A stretch of DNA of 64,000 nucleotides from Schistocerca nitens (lineage: Eukaryota; Arthropoda; Insecta; Orthoptera; Acrididae), in assembly GCF_023898315.1 (NCBI RefSeq), contig NC_064616.1, forward strand, positions 543,607,602-543,671,601, in the 5' to 3' direction. Within the stretch, counting starts at the first letter, position 1, and the number at the start of each line of letters is the position of its first letter. Position numbers and translations under genes: made by a program. Positions 13,083-25,505 of this stretch are shown in pieces. The notes below the pieces were generated by a model, which was not told the origin of the DNA, ran no database searches, and was given only the letters and a program-made list of their open reading frames with translations.

Positions 13083-14435
13083 TGGTGGTGGGTAAAGCTA
13101 TTTTGTGATCTCATGCAAGTGAATAACATATCATACTGTCTTCTCAAGCACAGGTATCTTACTGTCTTCTCAAGCCCGTGATGGCAAACATACATTCTAC
13201 ATAGCTATTAAATTTGACCCTGTAATACCGCTAATGTTAGGTGCAGAGTGTCTCAAATTAATCAGAAATTCTGCTGTGACATAACACGATTGCACAAATT
13301 GATATAAATGAGACTTAGGGATTTTTTCTAGAGTGACAACACGATCTCTCCCTTTGTCATTCTACATTTAATTTATCACTGCTTTCAGGGTTCAAGTGAT
13401 ACATAACGGGCAAGTTCATTTACTTTTAACTCTCAATAAACAATTAACATTTAGGCATTGAATATGTGATTATTGATTCCTTATCTCTATATATGAGAAT
13501 GTTATAACTAGCAAAACAATTAAACCTTCATCAGTGAAATTTCCATCATTGTTGTTGTAGCTGTTCAATGGACTAAGTTGGTGGAGAATGAAATTTTATC
13601 TCTTAAACTAATTACTGGAACTGCAGCGGCGTTGTCTCCGTGCTAGTTTTCAACCGCTAATTCACTATTCTGGGCTTGACTGAATCACTCAGTCTCAACT
13701 TTCCTGCAGTCTGTGGAATGTTAAATTTTGCCTAATCGAAATAATGGTTATTGCACACTCGCTAAGGGATGGAGTGATGTGCACAATGCTCTGATAGCAA
13801 AAATTCCCCCAGGAATAGAACTACCACACTGCATCTGACGCCACAATACGTGAAGCGTATCATGCTCAGTTCGCAGATTTAAAGGTCTCAGTGTCTTTGC
13901 TATTTTTCAACACATAGGTATGGCCTGCTGTGAGACGAGAGAGCTCTGTTAAATTAGTTCTGAAAAATGCTTTTACATAACGTGACTCTCACCACTGTGT
14001 TTCTTCTATGCCACACAGTATGGCTTCAGTCAACCGCTTCCTCGTTACAGGTGAATTTTTTTTTCTTGCCGAGTCGCCGCTAGCCTTGTTAATGCATTCT
14101 ATCCACTTACCCATGGTCTCGGCTGTGTTTATTTAAAAGGTATTATATTGTTCTTGACTTATTTCTTTATGTGCTCCACCTGGGCCTTCTTTTGTTAATG
14201 TTAACTTGGGTTTCCCAATGTCATTAGCCACGTGCACAGTCTGCCTTCAAACTGCATTCACTTTATCTGATTTATGCATGCCCCTTTCTTTATATGGGCA
14301 GATATGTATTGTTATTCGGTACATGTGATTATTGCAGTTGCTACCTATTAACAATACCGAGTTATTTTCTGGAGATTTTATTCTGTATCGTAATTATGAA
14401 GCTCATGTAAGGTCCAAAAAATACGATTGCCTTAC
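13083..14435 (-). repeat. LTR, right copy (5' LTR)
   Basis: Direct repeat of 9454-10925 with many substitutions and small indels. In the minus orientation it begins TGTAAGGCAATCG. No primer-binding site was identified just inside it. Confidence 0.75.
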
Positions 14436-17400
14436 AACATAAATTATTCCATCTGCAGATGCTAATTGTATTCACAAGCAAAAGTGGCATGATTCTCATT
14501 ACATTACAAATACAATCAAGAACCTTATGATGGTACTGTATTACATTTTATCCACTATCAAGACATCCAAAGAAATCATCTATTTATAAAAGACATCTAC
14601 AGAAACAAATTCTCAGGTCATTAGTTGATATAAGACCAAATGTAAGCGTAAACCAATGGAAAACGCTATTGAACTAAAAAAAATTACAAGAGGAAACAAG
14701 AAAAACAAGAAACGCAACTAACATGTTTTCCTGTCCTTTTTGATTACTTCTTTGTTGCAGTCTCTTCTTTAAACTGGCCATCTTCTTTAAATACCTCAGG
14801 ATTAGTCATAATGTTACCTGTCTCTGACAAGCCTTTATGTAATGCCAAAATTCAGGATGCATCCATCACACACAGAAAAGGAAAATTTTATGATAATATT
14901 GGTGTGGGAACCCATTATTTCCATGCCAGAACTCAAGAAATATTCAAAATGCCTTCAGTTAATATTTATATATGTATCTAATTACCGTCGCATTGAGTTC
15001 GGTGGGTGAAGATATCTCCCTATAGTATTACATGTGGTTTCAATGCACTCAAGAACAAGGGCACAAGTGTGTACCGAAGTTCAATATAAGGAAGCTTAAA
15101 AATTCACAAAAAATACAGTTATGATTTATTTAGGCTAAGAGAATATTAAACTGAGGATAATAGTTCACCCCTTCCTGTCCTATGTTTCTTCGCCATGATA
15201 AAGGCACGTCTTCTACCAGACTATAAGAAATTGTAAGTTTATTCGTGTGGCCTAGGTGTTCCTACACACGCTGCAGATATTATAGACACTGTACGTTATG
15301 ATGTTCAACTAGCCTGTAATGAGTTCAACGTTACTTGTACTTGGCTTACGGTAGCACTTGGGACATCTTCCACGGCAGGAAGAATTCTTTCTTCTGCCTT
15401 CAGTGTCCTCACCATTCACACCAAGTCGCAAGCAGTAGGCTTCAATGTCTAATGCTCCATAAGTCGACCACCAATTGCTTTGAATGTCCCCTGAAGGGAT
15501 ACCTTCACTGTGAAAATAGCTTCCCATAAAAACACCGAGTGGCAAGCCCATTACCGTATGCTAATCCAGACATCTAATGTTCACATGACTTGTCTTCGCA
15601 TTTGTGTACACTTCACTGGATATAAAGTCCATAATAAACACTAGCAAATAGTTATGTACTAGGCAGTTTCGCAACGGCCACCAAAACAATTGGTGGTACG
15701 CATGAGTAAGGAAATGGAGTGAGTCACATCTCAACACAAGTAATAACATGAGGCAATATCAGCTTCAGTGAAACAGAATACAAACACCATCGAGGAAGAC
15801 ATAAATTACGACACAACCAGCTGTAACTATGAAGAGTGTTAAAAAACGAGTTCTAGCATGTAATAAAGTGTTTCCTGATCCATACCCATATGGAGAATTA
15901 TATCAGATGAAAGTTTCTCAGACTGGCAAAGGACAAAAGATTGCAGCTCTATTGAATTCCCATGAGTTAAACATTTAAAGTGGATTGGAAGTTTGAGGTT
16001 AACTGGAATAAAACATGCCATATGCAATATGGGACATATAAGTTACTACACACCAAGAAAAACTACCAGCCAAAACTCACATCTGCAACTTAATATGTAT
16101 CAACCTTCTTCCACGATAAGCGGAGGAATTACATGGGTGCGCACCTAAGTTACAACACAGACCTACCTTCTGATGCTGCATACTTGGAGTCCAACTACAC
16201 ATACTTGACCTATTAACCAACACGCCCTTACCTGTGATACTATCGCTTTTACGCTGCGCTCCCATACATAAAACCCGATTCAACTTGTATGAATACAACA
16301 ACGAACACCGGAAGTGCTCAGTTCACCATTAAAGAAATAAAAAACCAGCCTGGCAAGATCAAATTGTTACTGAGGTCCTTTGTCCTCGAATGAAGATGGT
16401 GTATCTTCCTTAAACATTTTTGGAATTTAGAGAACTTGCATGACTGACTAATTCCGATTGCCTAGAAATTCTAAACTACGTAATAGCTCATCACACGTTC
16501 TATCACAATCAGATTTGCAGCTGTGACACGTGGGACTTACACAAGAACCGCTAGAATAGCTTTGGATCTGTCGGCAATAGGTCACACGATTTCTCCATGC
16601 CACAACGTAGATTAACGCCACAATCGCGACTAGACACAATCGGAAACAATGTTTCACAACAATGAACCTGTACACAACTATGAAATTTATTCGTAATCGC
16701 CAGTACACAGTTAGGTAATCAGCATCGTCCAGTTACCAACATTTGCGTGAGTGACGATGTATGACATGCCATAAGCTTTGTAGAAGTAACCTGTCTCCAT
16801 CTAAATCTGTAGATATTATCAACATCAAAAATATACTGTTAAGTACGAATTAAAATGAGTGCCTACGCGACTGTATCTATTGAGACTTAATCAACATCAA
16901 AAAAAGAAGTACAAAGCTTATTACGCATCTATGGTGGACTTCCATCTAACATAGATCCTTCCCCAATCCCTGATGCGTTCTTCTCTGCAGAATGGTCTGT
17001 CATTCCTGGTTATAACTTCAGGGACATTATTGACATTAGGAAAACCACTCTCCTAGTAATTTTTATATTAAAATCGTTATGTCCTACATCGGTTTCTCCA
17101 GTGGAAAATCTTCCGGAACGCTATGTGAAATAATAACCCCTACATCCTTACTTCTATAAAATGTGATATTCAGAGTGTCGATTTTTCTTTCCTCGGCCGT
17201 CTTGACCTTGTATTAGCCCACCTGCTGGTTGACAACGGGTCCCTGCCTTTTCAAACTGCATCTCACTTTTAGTTTGTGCCCTTCGTATTCCTTCACCATC
17301 TTTTCGAAAATTTCCAACGCCATGCTCTATCCCCGATGATTCGGCTTACCTGGGCGCTCTGTTATCCCAAAATGTGGCAATGCGTGCCTCCACACCTGTG

Positions 17401-18385
17401 CGGTACCTCGATTTCTGATTATGGAAGTGAATTAAATCTGAAGAATCTAGTGATTCGTATTTTTGATCGGCATGCGGTTTCCAACAAACGCTCTTAAATA
17501 AACAACTCACCAACAGACATTCTGTGGCAGCTTGTTACTTCCGTTACTCAGTTATTCTGCTTACAGAAATCAGTACATCGGCAGTGAGCGAGGACAGTGA
17601 TTGTACATGTCGGTACCACGTCTCAAAGGACCCACTCGAAATGTCTGGAACATACTGCAAACCAATATATGTGGGTAATCCTATGTGGGAATAATTGGAC
17701 TATCCATCAACACCAGGATCACTGAAAGTACGCGGTATTGCAGGCTGCAACAGCTGGAGATATTGACCATGGAGTAGAATGCAACAAACATGACAACACC
17801 TGCATCAAGAGAACGGAAAGCCTCAAGATAAAGGGATGCTTGCTTCCAAACTGGTTGTGAACGACTTTCAGGAGGCAGGGGAAGAACAATGTAATTATTG
17901 ACCAGGAAACAGCGCTCAGACGTTTAGCGGAACGGGTACATGAAAATCTCTGGCCGCCACCAGCAACGGAGGGTGAAGCTCTGACAACGACAGCCATTCG
18001 TGCTGGCGAAACGTCAGAAGAATTGTCAAACAAATATCTGCCAAAAAACGTGAGACAGAAGCCAACAGGAAATATGTCTCCAACTGAAAACCTACGTAAT
18101 TTTTTACCAAATTTTTCTGCCTCTTTGGGTGAGGATGTATTCTAAAAATCTGGTAGTGCCTGTCTGTTACATCCTATAATAGGAGCTAAAGTGACTGAGG
18201 AAGACAAATGAAAAGAAAAAAATTAGAAAAGAAGTAATTTAAGAGGGTGAAGCGCTAGCGCTTGAGCGTAGCTCCTGCCTAGGAGTAAGGGTTTTTAAAA
18301 CCACCTACTGTGTTGCCCTGAAATTCCGAACATGGATAGTAGCCACATTTATATAATTTTGTTCATTTAGCAGTGTCTAGCTTAC
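14436..18385. other. no gene recognised
   Basis: Four kilobases without a gene or a repeat I can name. Short frames at 15309-15551, 16448-16708, 17276-17497 and 17719-18033 show no family motif. Decayed transposon sequence is likely but unproven. Confidence 0.4.
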
Positions 18386-18389
18386 AATT
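18386..18389. repeat. target-site duplication, left (AATT)
   Basis: AATT at 18386-18389 directly precedes the LTR element, and the same four bases occur at 26120-26123 directly after it. A 4-base duplication is usual for Ty3/gypsy-type integration. Confidence 0.75.
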
Positions 18390-19004
18390 TGAAACGTCCC
18401 CTTTTAACAATTTATACACGACTGTGCTTAACCTGACACACAATATTTTTTTTAGCGCAACGCAATCTGACTTTCAACACACAATATTTTGTTAGCGCAA
18501 CGCAATCTGACTTTCAACACACAATATTTTGTTAGCGCAACGCAATCTGACTTTCAAAATTCCCTATAAATGAATGGCCCTGACTAACATTAAACTATAC
18601 GTCTCACAAATCACTTACCTCACCAAAAATCTTCGCTGCTCAAGCTACTGCAATACAGCGAGCGCCACTACTGCCAGCTAAATAAAAGATTCAAACTATG
18701 GAAGGCACTAACTACTGATAGGGATAGTTAGCAAATGAAAGATATTAATAGAGAACAAACAATGTATTTACCTTGATATCATGACAAATTACAAAACTCC
18801 GCCATCTCTCTCCCCACATCCACCACTGCTGGCGGCTCACCTTCAACTGCCCAGCGCTATGCGCTGTTCACAGCCAGCTGCCTAACACTACAATGGTTGA
18901 GTATTACAACAATGCAAAGCAGCCACAGACTGCACACGGCACAGCCGGTGATTTTCATACTGAGGTGGCGTTACCAATAAAAAAACCTAAACAGCCTACT
19001 TACA
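18390..19004 (-). repeat. 3' LTR of the gag-only element
   Basis: Near-perfect partner of 25506-26119. Starts TGAAACGTCCCC and ends GCCTACTTACA on the + strand. It contains three copies of a 40-base unit at 18437-18557 (CACACAATATTTTGTTAGCG as its first half), the first unit being one base longer. Confidence 0.92.
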
Positions 19005-19030
19005 TAGCCCCCATGCTCCCCACAAAAAAT
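19005..19030 (-). promoter_or_regulatory. polypurine tract
   Basis: Read on the minus strand, the bases just inside the 3' LTR are purine-rich (GTGGGGAGCATGGGGGCTA). This is the expected place of the plus-strand primer for reverse transcription. Confidence 0.7.
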
Positions 19031-22000
19031 TTTACAAATTTTGTTGGGCACTGGCCAATACATATTTGTTAAAAATTTTTTTCACAATTACAATAACAAA
19101 GAAATCAAATGCACACACTTATTGATACAATGTTGGTCAAAAGCTAAAATTTTCTCACAGTCCATAAAGACAGTCCTGATCATTCATCACATTGCAGTGT
19201 TTTTCTCAAAGTCTGAGCAGTAAAAGAAAATGCACACGGAAGTAGTGGATTTCCATGCAGTCTTGAAGAAGTATCGTTGTCCTTCCAACGGAAAGACAGT
19301 GCTGACTCTCGACATGCTGACAGGTAATGGGCCACAAGAGAGCAAACCCACAGCGGAGTCAGTCGAAGTTTTGAAGAGTATTGGTGGGTAGGTCATCACA
19401 GAGCAGACCCACTGTAGTCCTGGTAGAGATTACGGTATTGGTGGGCCACCAGAGGTGCAGACCCACTGCAGTCCTTGTAGAAATAATGGTACTGGTGAGT
19501 CAGCAAAGACGCAGACCCACTGTAGTCCTTGTAGAGACGGCCAGCAGCCATCTGTTGCGACTGTGCAGGTGCACAATCACCATCGAAGAGTCTTGCGGAT
19601 AATGTAGCAAGTCCATAACCACCACTTGTGCACTCACAAAGTTTTTGGAATTGTCCTCAGAACCAGCAATGCTGTTATCCAGTCCCTTGCTGAATTATTA
19701 ACACACGTGCAAACACTAACAGTCCCTATTTCTCACATATTGTCCATATACTATAACCAACAGAAACGTGTGCAGTGAAATGGAACTTACAAGTTACTTA
19801 ATTTGATGACCTGGTGTCAATTACAATTTTATAACAGAAGAATACAATTACAAAGGTACAAAATACATCATTAAAGAACATAACAATACAGATAACATTT
19901 GTAGTACAGGTTTTACAATAGAATAGAAATAAACATATACATAAGTGTTACAAAAATAATGACATAAGTACATACATAAAGATCAGAATAAATTTTGAAA
20001 CATCAACTTCACACATGAGCATTAAAACAAAACAGAACAAATACTGTTTAAACATGTTTACAAAGTAAATAACATGGTATTAGAAAAATTCTACAACATA
20101 GGTCTTATCAGATAAACAACTAAAGACAGGAAGTACACAAATACACAAGGGAACACAAACACATAGTGGGATAACACAAGGAAAGGACAGGGTTTCTTTT
20201 ACTGCAGTATCTTGTGAACAAAACTTTTTTTGTTCTTGGAGATCTCCCTTCGTTCCTCATTATTTCCAAAAGTCCTATCTGTACCTCTTTTCTGTATTCC
20301 AACCATAATTCTTTCAAAATAAATATGGCTCATTGTACAATACTCATTTTGGCCCTATCTGTTTCTTGCGGCTTCTCAATGCATTTCTTCCAATTCATCA
20401 TAGTTAGTTTCTTATATAGTCTACCCCCTCTTAAGCTAACTTAAATCTACTGAGCTCAGATATATATACCAAGGGACGAGGCAATGCAGCATCACATAAA
20501 ACAAATAATATAAACAGCAATGAAAAAAAACGCAGATTTGCGAAGCAAGCAGTATTAAGAAATTAGCAAAGCAATTGTAATATTACAACTAATCTAAGGC
20601 AATGTGCAACAAATAATAACAAGAAATCATTAGTAAAACTGGCTTAACAGAATAATACAAAGTCAAATTCAATAACACTATGCCTGGCAAACAGCAGCAA
20701 CTTATACCTAAACATGACATAGCTCAAGGAGAAAAAATAGTAGACTAAAGATAACAATGCAGATAAGGGAAATGTATAATCACATCTTAATGTCTAAGTA
20801 ATTAAAGTGGTGCACCACAAAAACTAATTCTACAAAAAATTAGTAGTTGAAAAGAAAATTATGTATGCAGTTCCTGGTATTAGTCCCTTCTTATTGTTCT
20901 TTCCATTCCAAGAGCTCCTTTTTCGAAGAATGTGGATTACAAAATTATTATTTAATAGATCTGCAGACAGAAAATATTTATATTAGTACATCTATAAAAT
21001 TTTATTTTAACCAGTGCTGCAGTGCATCTAGAAACTAGATATTAAACAAAATGGGCAAAGCAAGGCGCGAAACGTCATTCACTAGCCATATGACATTTCT
21101 CTCAATTAGCACGACAATAGCCGTGAAATGTTTCTCATCGTTTTCAAGTTCGTCCGTGTCGTTCTGTGCTGCTGGAAGGCTAATGGCTTTTTTTTTTTTT
21201 TTTTTTTTCCGGGCGGCGGTCGCCCAGGTGTCTGACACAGCTGTGTGCCCACGACGTATTACGTGCAGGTGGTCACTTAACTTTCGTACGGAAATATTTA
21301 CGACAGCAGTTTGCTACAATGGCAGTCTTATATAAAAATGTTTCACAGGTCAAGAATTAGCGTTGCAAATCTGTAGAAACAAAATCTTATTGATATAACA
21401 GTGTCCAAAAAAATTTTCGTCGGCATTGTGATACATTCACGCATTTACACACATTTCATAACTTTTAAAGTACGATCTTGGTTTCCAACAACGTTTTCCA
21501 CAAATCAGAGTGCCCTAATCCCTATTCATTACTCCTTACCTTATTATACATATACATATCGTCGACACATAATCAAATTCCTCATATAGCATCAGCTTAT
21601 TGATCATAAATATACTGCAACAGCATAATACACATAGTCATCGTAATAATAACATCATAACACCTCAGTCAACTCTCAAAATCGTCGTAGCTTTCTAATT
21701 TCAAAACCTAAAAAAAATTCTCTGCTCATGTCAAAAGTGTCATCTGCCTCAAACGTACTTTAAAATCATGCTCCCTTACCAAATACATCATTCAAAGCTC
21801 TCATAGTATCACAATGGTTCCAAAAAAATATGAACATTTCACAAAGTACAGACAAAATGCAATTTCATACGTGTGAAGTTATTCAACTGCGTAATTGCGT
21901 AAACATCTGTCACTAATGTTGTAAAATAAATGTTTGTCTCTCTCAGGTAAATAATCAGATAGCTGTGTAATTCTGTGTTAGAGAAATATGGTACCGATGT

Positions 22001-22899
22001 GTAAAGTTGTATAAGCAAATACCATATTAGCTAGGGCTCCTTGTGCGTGCTAAACACATGATACACAAAGTAAGCGTGTACCCCCCTGAGGATTAATGTA
22101 ATTATACCCTCAGGTGTTACAGATTACAGCAATGGAATGAAATGTATCACGGAAAACCTTCTTTGTAATTAAAAAATCTTTAAAAGTAAGTGTTTTAAGT
22201 ATAAGATTAATCACTCAAATGCGTGTACTGTAGCGCTAAACTGTGCGTCTTGTCGCAACATAATCTCTGTGGAAGTGTCGTAGTTATCGTCCTCCGAAAG
22301 CTAAGTTCTGCAGAAGTCAATGTACTTACCTCATGCTAAACAAAAGTGAAATGCTTTGCGTATAGATATCTTAGTTATTACGCTTATTGTTGTGATGAAG
22401 AAAGTACTGTACTGTAACGTATTGTTGTGCCACGAAAAAGGCTGTCTCATTGTTGCCATACCACAAAAGTTACTACTAAAACATGTTTTTCTTTCCTGAA
22501 GAATTCAGAAAACTGTGCAGATACAAAACAGATACACCGCAAAAGCAACAAGATGAATTGTGTCACACATTAGTAGCGTCGTGATAAAATCGTGTAGCTG
22601 TCACATAAACTAACCACTGTGTCATCTGGTATCTCACAGAAAGTACTTTAAACCCAGAATGTATTTTCAAGTAAACCAAAATGTTGCATTAAAAAAAAAA
22701 AGCAGATTATCTTTCAATAAACGGTTTTACGTGTGAAATGTGGTGTAAACCTTTACTCTTCCTAGTACGCAGAGTTTCAACTTTAAAGCAATTATCATGT
22801 GGTATACATCAGTAAAGAATACTGGAGTTTTTCTCAAGGTTAGCGCGTATGTTATTTTTCTCGGAGCCAGCGGGCGCACGCGGCTGCCTGCTGTGCGAG
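19031..22899. other. non-coding interior of the gag-only element, with a 3-unit minisatellite
   Basis: AT-rich sequence with no pol domain in any frame I examined. At about 19375-19555 an imperfect unit of about 60 bases repeats three times, each with GCAGACCCACTG(T/C)AGTCC(T). A run of about 22 T lies at 21187-21209, directly before a GC-rich block (CCGGGCGGCGGTCGCCCAGG). This stretch occupies the position of pol in a complete element. Confidence 0.6.
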
Positions 22900-25215
22900 T
22901 CATTGTCTTTCTCTTTGTTGGCGTGCGTCGTTATTGGGATTAGGAGACCTAACTTCTGCAAATTCGCCGTGACGAGAGGGCCCTGCCCTGTTTAAATCCC
23001 GCCAGTTCTGATGCAATTCAGGTCTGTCGTTACGATCACATCGTCTGTCGTCATGTCGGTAGTTCCTGTAGTTTCTTTCTTGTCGGTTAAGTGGTGGAGA
23101 ATTTCTCCCTGAATCGTAACTGCGCGCTGGACCGTTGCATCTAAAGTTATTCTGTCTCCCGTAATAATAATTATTTTGGTTCCCATATTGTCTGTTTCTC
23201 TGATTGTCTCTGTAATAGTCATTACCGCGGAGAGGTGATCTTTCCCTGTAATTATTACTACTCTGCCAACGGTTGTCATACGGGTGGTGTCTGTTTTGGT
23301 CACGATTTACGTTATAAGAATAGCCTTGTCGTATCCTGTTATTACTTCTTTCATCGCGGAATTGCGACGGATGTGACCTGTAATTGTTGTGTTCCTGGTT
23401 TCGCGTTCCGCGATTGTCAGTGTCAATTTCTAGTTCTTGTAACAGTCCCTGAAAAGCTTCAATGTCGTCTTTGCAACGTCCTGCCAAAATAATGTGTCGC
23501 AAATGTTCAGGCAGTTTGATTAAGCAAATGCGGATGAGTTCTGAGGGGCTGTATGGGTTTGACAGGTACTGATTCTTGTGCAACATGTCTTCAAAATATT
23601 TCACAAGACTGGAGAATTCAGATTGTTCGAAATGTTTCATCATTATGATGCCATGTTTTACTCGGTCTTGTGTGGTTTGAGACCAATATGCTGAGAGGAA
23701 GGCATGGTAAAATTCTCCTTCACTATGACAATCGTGAATGACCGAACGCATTCTTACAGCTGGTTCATTCTCTAAATAGCCACACATAAATTCTAATCTG
23801 TGTTCTAATGACCAGTTGGGGGGAAAACAATGAGAGAATTGATCGAGCCACGCTTGTGGATGAATGTCGTTGGCAGAATTCTTAAACGTTTTGAATTTAC
23901 GTGTAGTAATGAACAGCTTATAGTCAAAGTCATCATGTCGGCGAGTCGCATATCGCTCATTGTTAGGTCGTGTTGGCCGTTCCATCTCAAAATTCGGTGC
24001 GCATTGCCAGTTTCTTTCATAACTTCCGAAATGCCCTGTGTTATTATTTTGTGGCTGTTCCGTATTTCTAAGTCCCTCTTCCCGTGTTGGGGCGCGAGTG
24101 TCCTCTGAAATACGTAATTCTTGTATTACCTGTGTCAGCTGATCTTGTACTTCGCGGATTTCTCTTTTGTACTGTGTATTGATTTGATTTTGATTTTGTT
24201 TGAATTTTCTAATTTGTTCATACTCTTCTCTGTCAGTGAAGGCTACAGGTCTTGTGCCATTCAGATCATCATCTACCTTTGTAGATAAGTTAGTGACCTG
24301 ATCCGAAAGTTCGCCTACTTTCTCCGATAGTGAACACATTTCCTCAGTGTGTTTTTCTGAACCAAGTTTCAGAGTGTCCATTTGTGTTGAAATCGAATCT
24401 ACTGTGTCCTTCAAGTTTTCCTGAGTTTTTACAAGTTGCATAACCGAATCGGTAGATGCAACTGAGTCAAATTTAGCTTGCAAGGTCTCATGATTTTCAT
24501 GAACAGTAGTTTGCAGTTCTTTTATGGCTGGTTCGTGATTCTGTAGTGCATTTTCATGACGCGAAAAAATAGGTTGGAAATGCTCACAAATTTGTGATTT
24601 TACGTCATTACAGACTTTTTGACATTTCGATTCAATGTGATGTAACTCATTAGTTAAATCCTCACGTGTTTGTTCAAGTGTGGTGTCTAACTTTTTGAGA
24701 TTTTGTTCCACTGTGTCTAACTTTCGAAGATTTTGTTCCATTGTGTCTAACTTTTGAAGCTTTTGTTGTGTTTGTCCCATTTGTTGTATTAATTGTAATA
24801 ACAATGCACTGGTGTCTGGAACATGTTCCTCAGTGCTTTTCGGCAGTGAATTTGCACCGGAAACATTCACATTTTGACAAGCAGAAAATGTGTCTTGACT
24901 TATTTGAGAAAACGGTGAGGATCCAAAACCTGAATCTACAGTATTTGCGAGATCGTGTCGCGTCATTTCGGATTCCTGAGCCGAGCTATTGCCGACCGAT
25001 CGATCGATAATGCTTCCCTCTTCACTAATTGTTTCACTGTCCACGCCATTGTTTGAAACCCGCTCCATTTCCCTATGCGCAATTACCAAATTACTACTAT
25101 TAACATTAGTTAATTCATTATTCTGCGGCGCTAACATATTGCTTTCGTCTTCACTGTCATTTCTCAATTTACTTTGGAGCCTAGTGTTACGTTTTTCACA
25201 CGCCATTATTGTCAC
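22900..25215 (-). CDS. Gag polyprotein of a non-autonomous LTR retrotransposon, intact
   Basis: An open frame of 771 codons. Its product should assemble the cytoplasmic particle that packages element RNA. The first 150 residues are polar and acidic. Residues about 150-385 are heptad-rich coiled coil, including a short internal repeat (KLDTMEQNLRKLDTVEQNLKKLDTT region). Residues about 440-600 resemble the retrotransposon gag capsid domain (WLDQFSHCFPPNWSLEHRLEF...; LIKLPEHLRHIILAG). The last 160 residues are Arg-, Asn-, Tyr- and Gln-rich (for example NRQYGNQNNYYYGRQ) and have no CCHC zinc knuckle, so RNA binding is probably by the basic tail. Met at 25206 is an alternative start three codons in. 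No stop or frameshift is seen. No other gene is read from the element. Confidence 0.85.
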   Translation of the reverse strand: MTIMACEKRNTRLQSKLRNDSEDESNMLAPQNNELTNVNSSNLVIAHREMERVSNNGVDSETISEEGSIIDRSVGNSSAQESEMTRHDLANTVDSGFGSSPFSQISQDTFSACQNVNVSGANSLPKSTEEHVPDTSALLLQLIQQMGQTQQKLQKLDTMEQNLRKLDTVEQNLKKLDTTLEQTREDLTNELHHIESKCQKVCNDVKSQICEHFQPIFSRHENALQNHEPAIKELQTTVHENHETLQAKFDSVASTDSVMQLVKTQENLKDTVDSISTQMDTLKLGSEKHTEEMCSLSEKVGELSDQVTNLSTKVDDDLNGTRPVAFTDREEYEQIRKFKQNQNQINTQYKREIREVQDQLTQVIQELRISEDTRAPTREEGLRNTEQPQNNNTGHFGSYERNWQCAPNFEMERPTRPNNERYATRRHDDFDYKLFITTRKFKTFKNSANDIHPQAWLDQFSHCFPPNWSLEHRLEFMCGYLENEPAVRMRSVIHDCHSEGEFYHAFLSAYWSQTTQDRVKHGIIMMKHFEQSEFSSLVKYFEDMLHKNQYLSNPYSPSELIRICLIKLPEHLRHIILAGRCKDDIEAFQGLLQELEIDTDNRGTRNQEHNNYRSHPSQFRDERSNNRIRQGYSYNVNRDQNRHHPYDNRWQSSNNYRERSPLRGNDYYRDNQRNRQYGNQNNYYYGRQNNFRCNGPARSYDSGRNSPPLNRQERNYRNYRHDDRRCDRNDRPELHQNWRDLNRAGPSRHGEFAEVRSPNPNNDARQQRERQ

Positions 25216-25505
25216 AGTATTTCACACGACAACTCAGAAAAACTCAATTTGAAGAGCAAAAATAAGAGAACACATTAACATAACACTGAAAATAATATCT
25301 AGTTAATTGCAGCTGCGAAATACTTGGTGCAAATCTACATGCATACCACAACTGTTTTACTGTACAACAATGAAAAACTACAACTACAATGGAAATTCTC
25401 TCTACAATTACGCGCTAGCAATAAACAAAAGCTACACTAATTACACAAACTATAAGAAAAAATCAGAAGATTCCAGTGAGGTATCCTCGGCTAAGGGTCG
25501 ACATA

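Larger units (their letters stand above)
9454..14435 (-). mobile_element. old non-autonomous LTR retrotransposon (LTR - gag-like - LTR)
   Basis: Two long direct repeats (9454-10925 and 13083-14435) flank a 2.2 kb interior. Both repeats end TTACA on the right (TGTAA on the minus strand) and begin TG on the left, giving TG...CA termini in the minus orientation. The interior has only decayed gag-like frames on the minus strand and no protease, reverse transcriptase or integrase. A SINE at 11461-11665 interrupts it. I could not find a matching target-site duplication, and the repeats differ at many positions, so this is an old insertion. The exact left boundary is uncertain by a few bases. Confidence 0.7.

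Noticed and set aside
21035..21335. Frames with Lys or Phe runs
   Set aside because: Caused by the poly-T run at 21187-21209 inside the LTR element interior.
23235..23492. Plus-strand frame with many Cys and a hydrophobic look
   Set aside because: It is the shadow of the R/N/Y-rich gag tail on the other strand.
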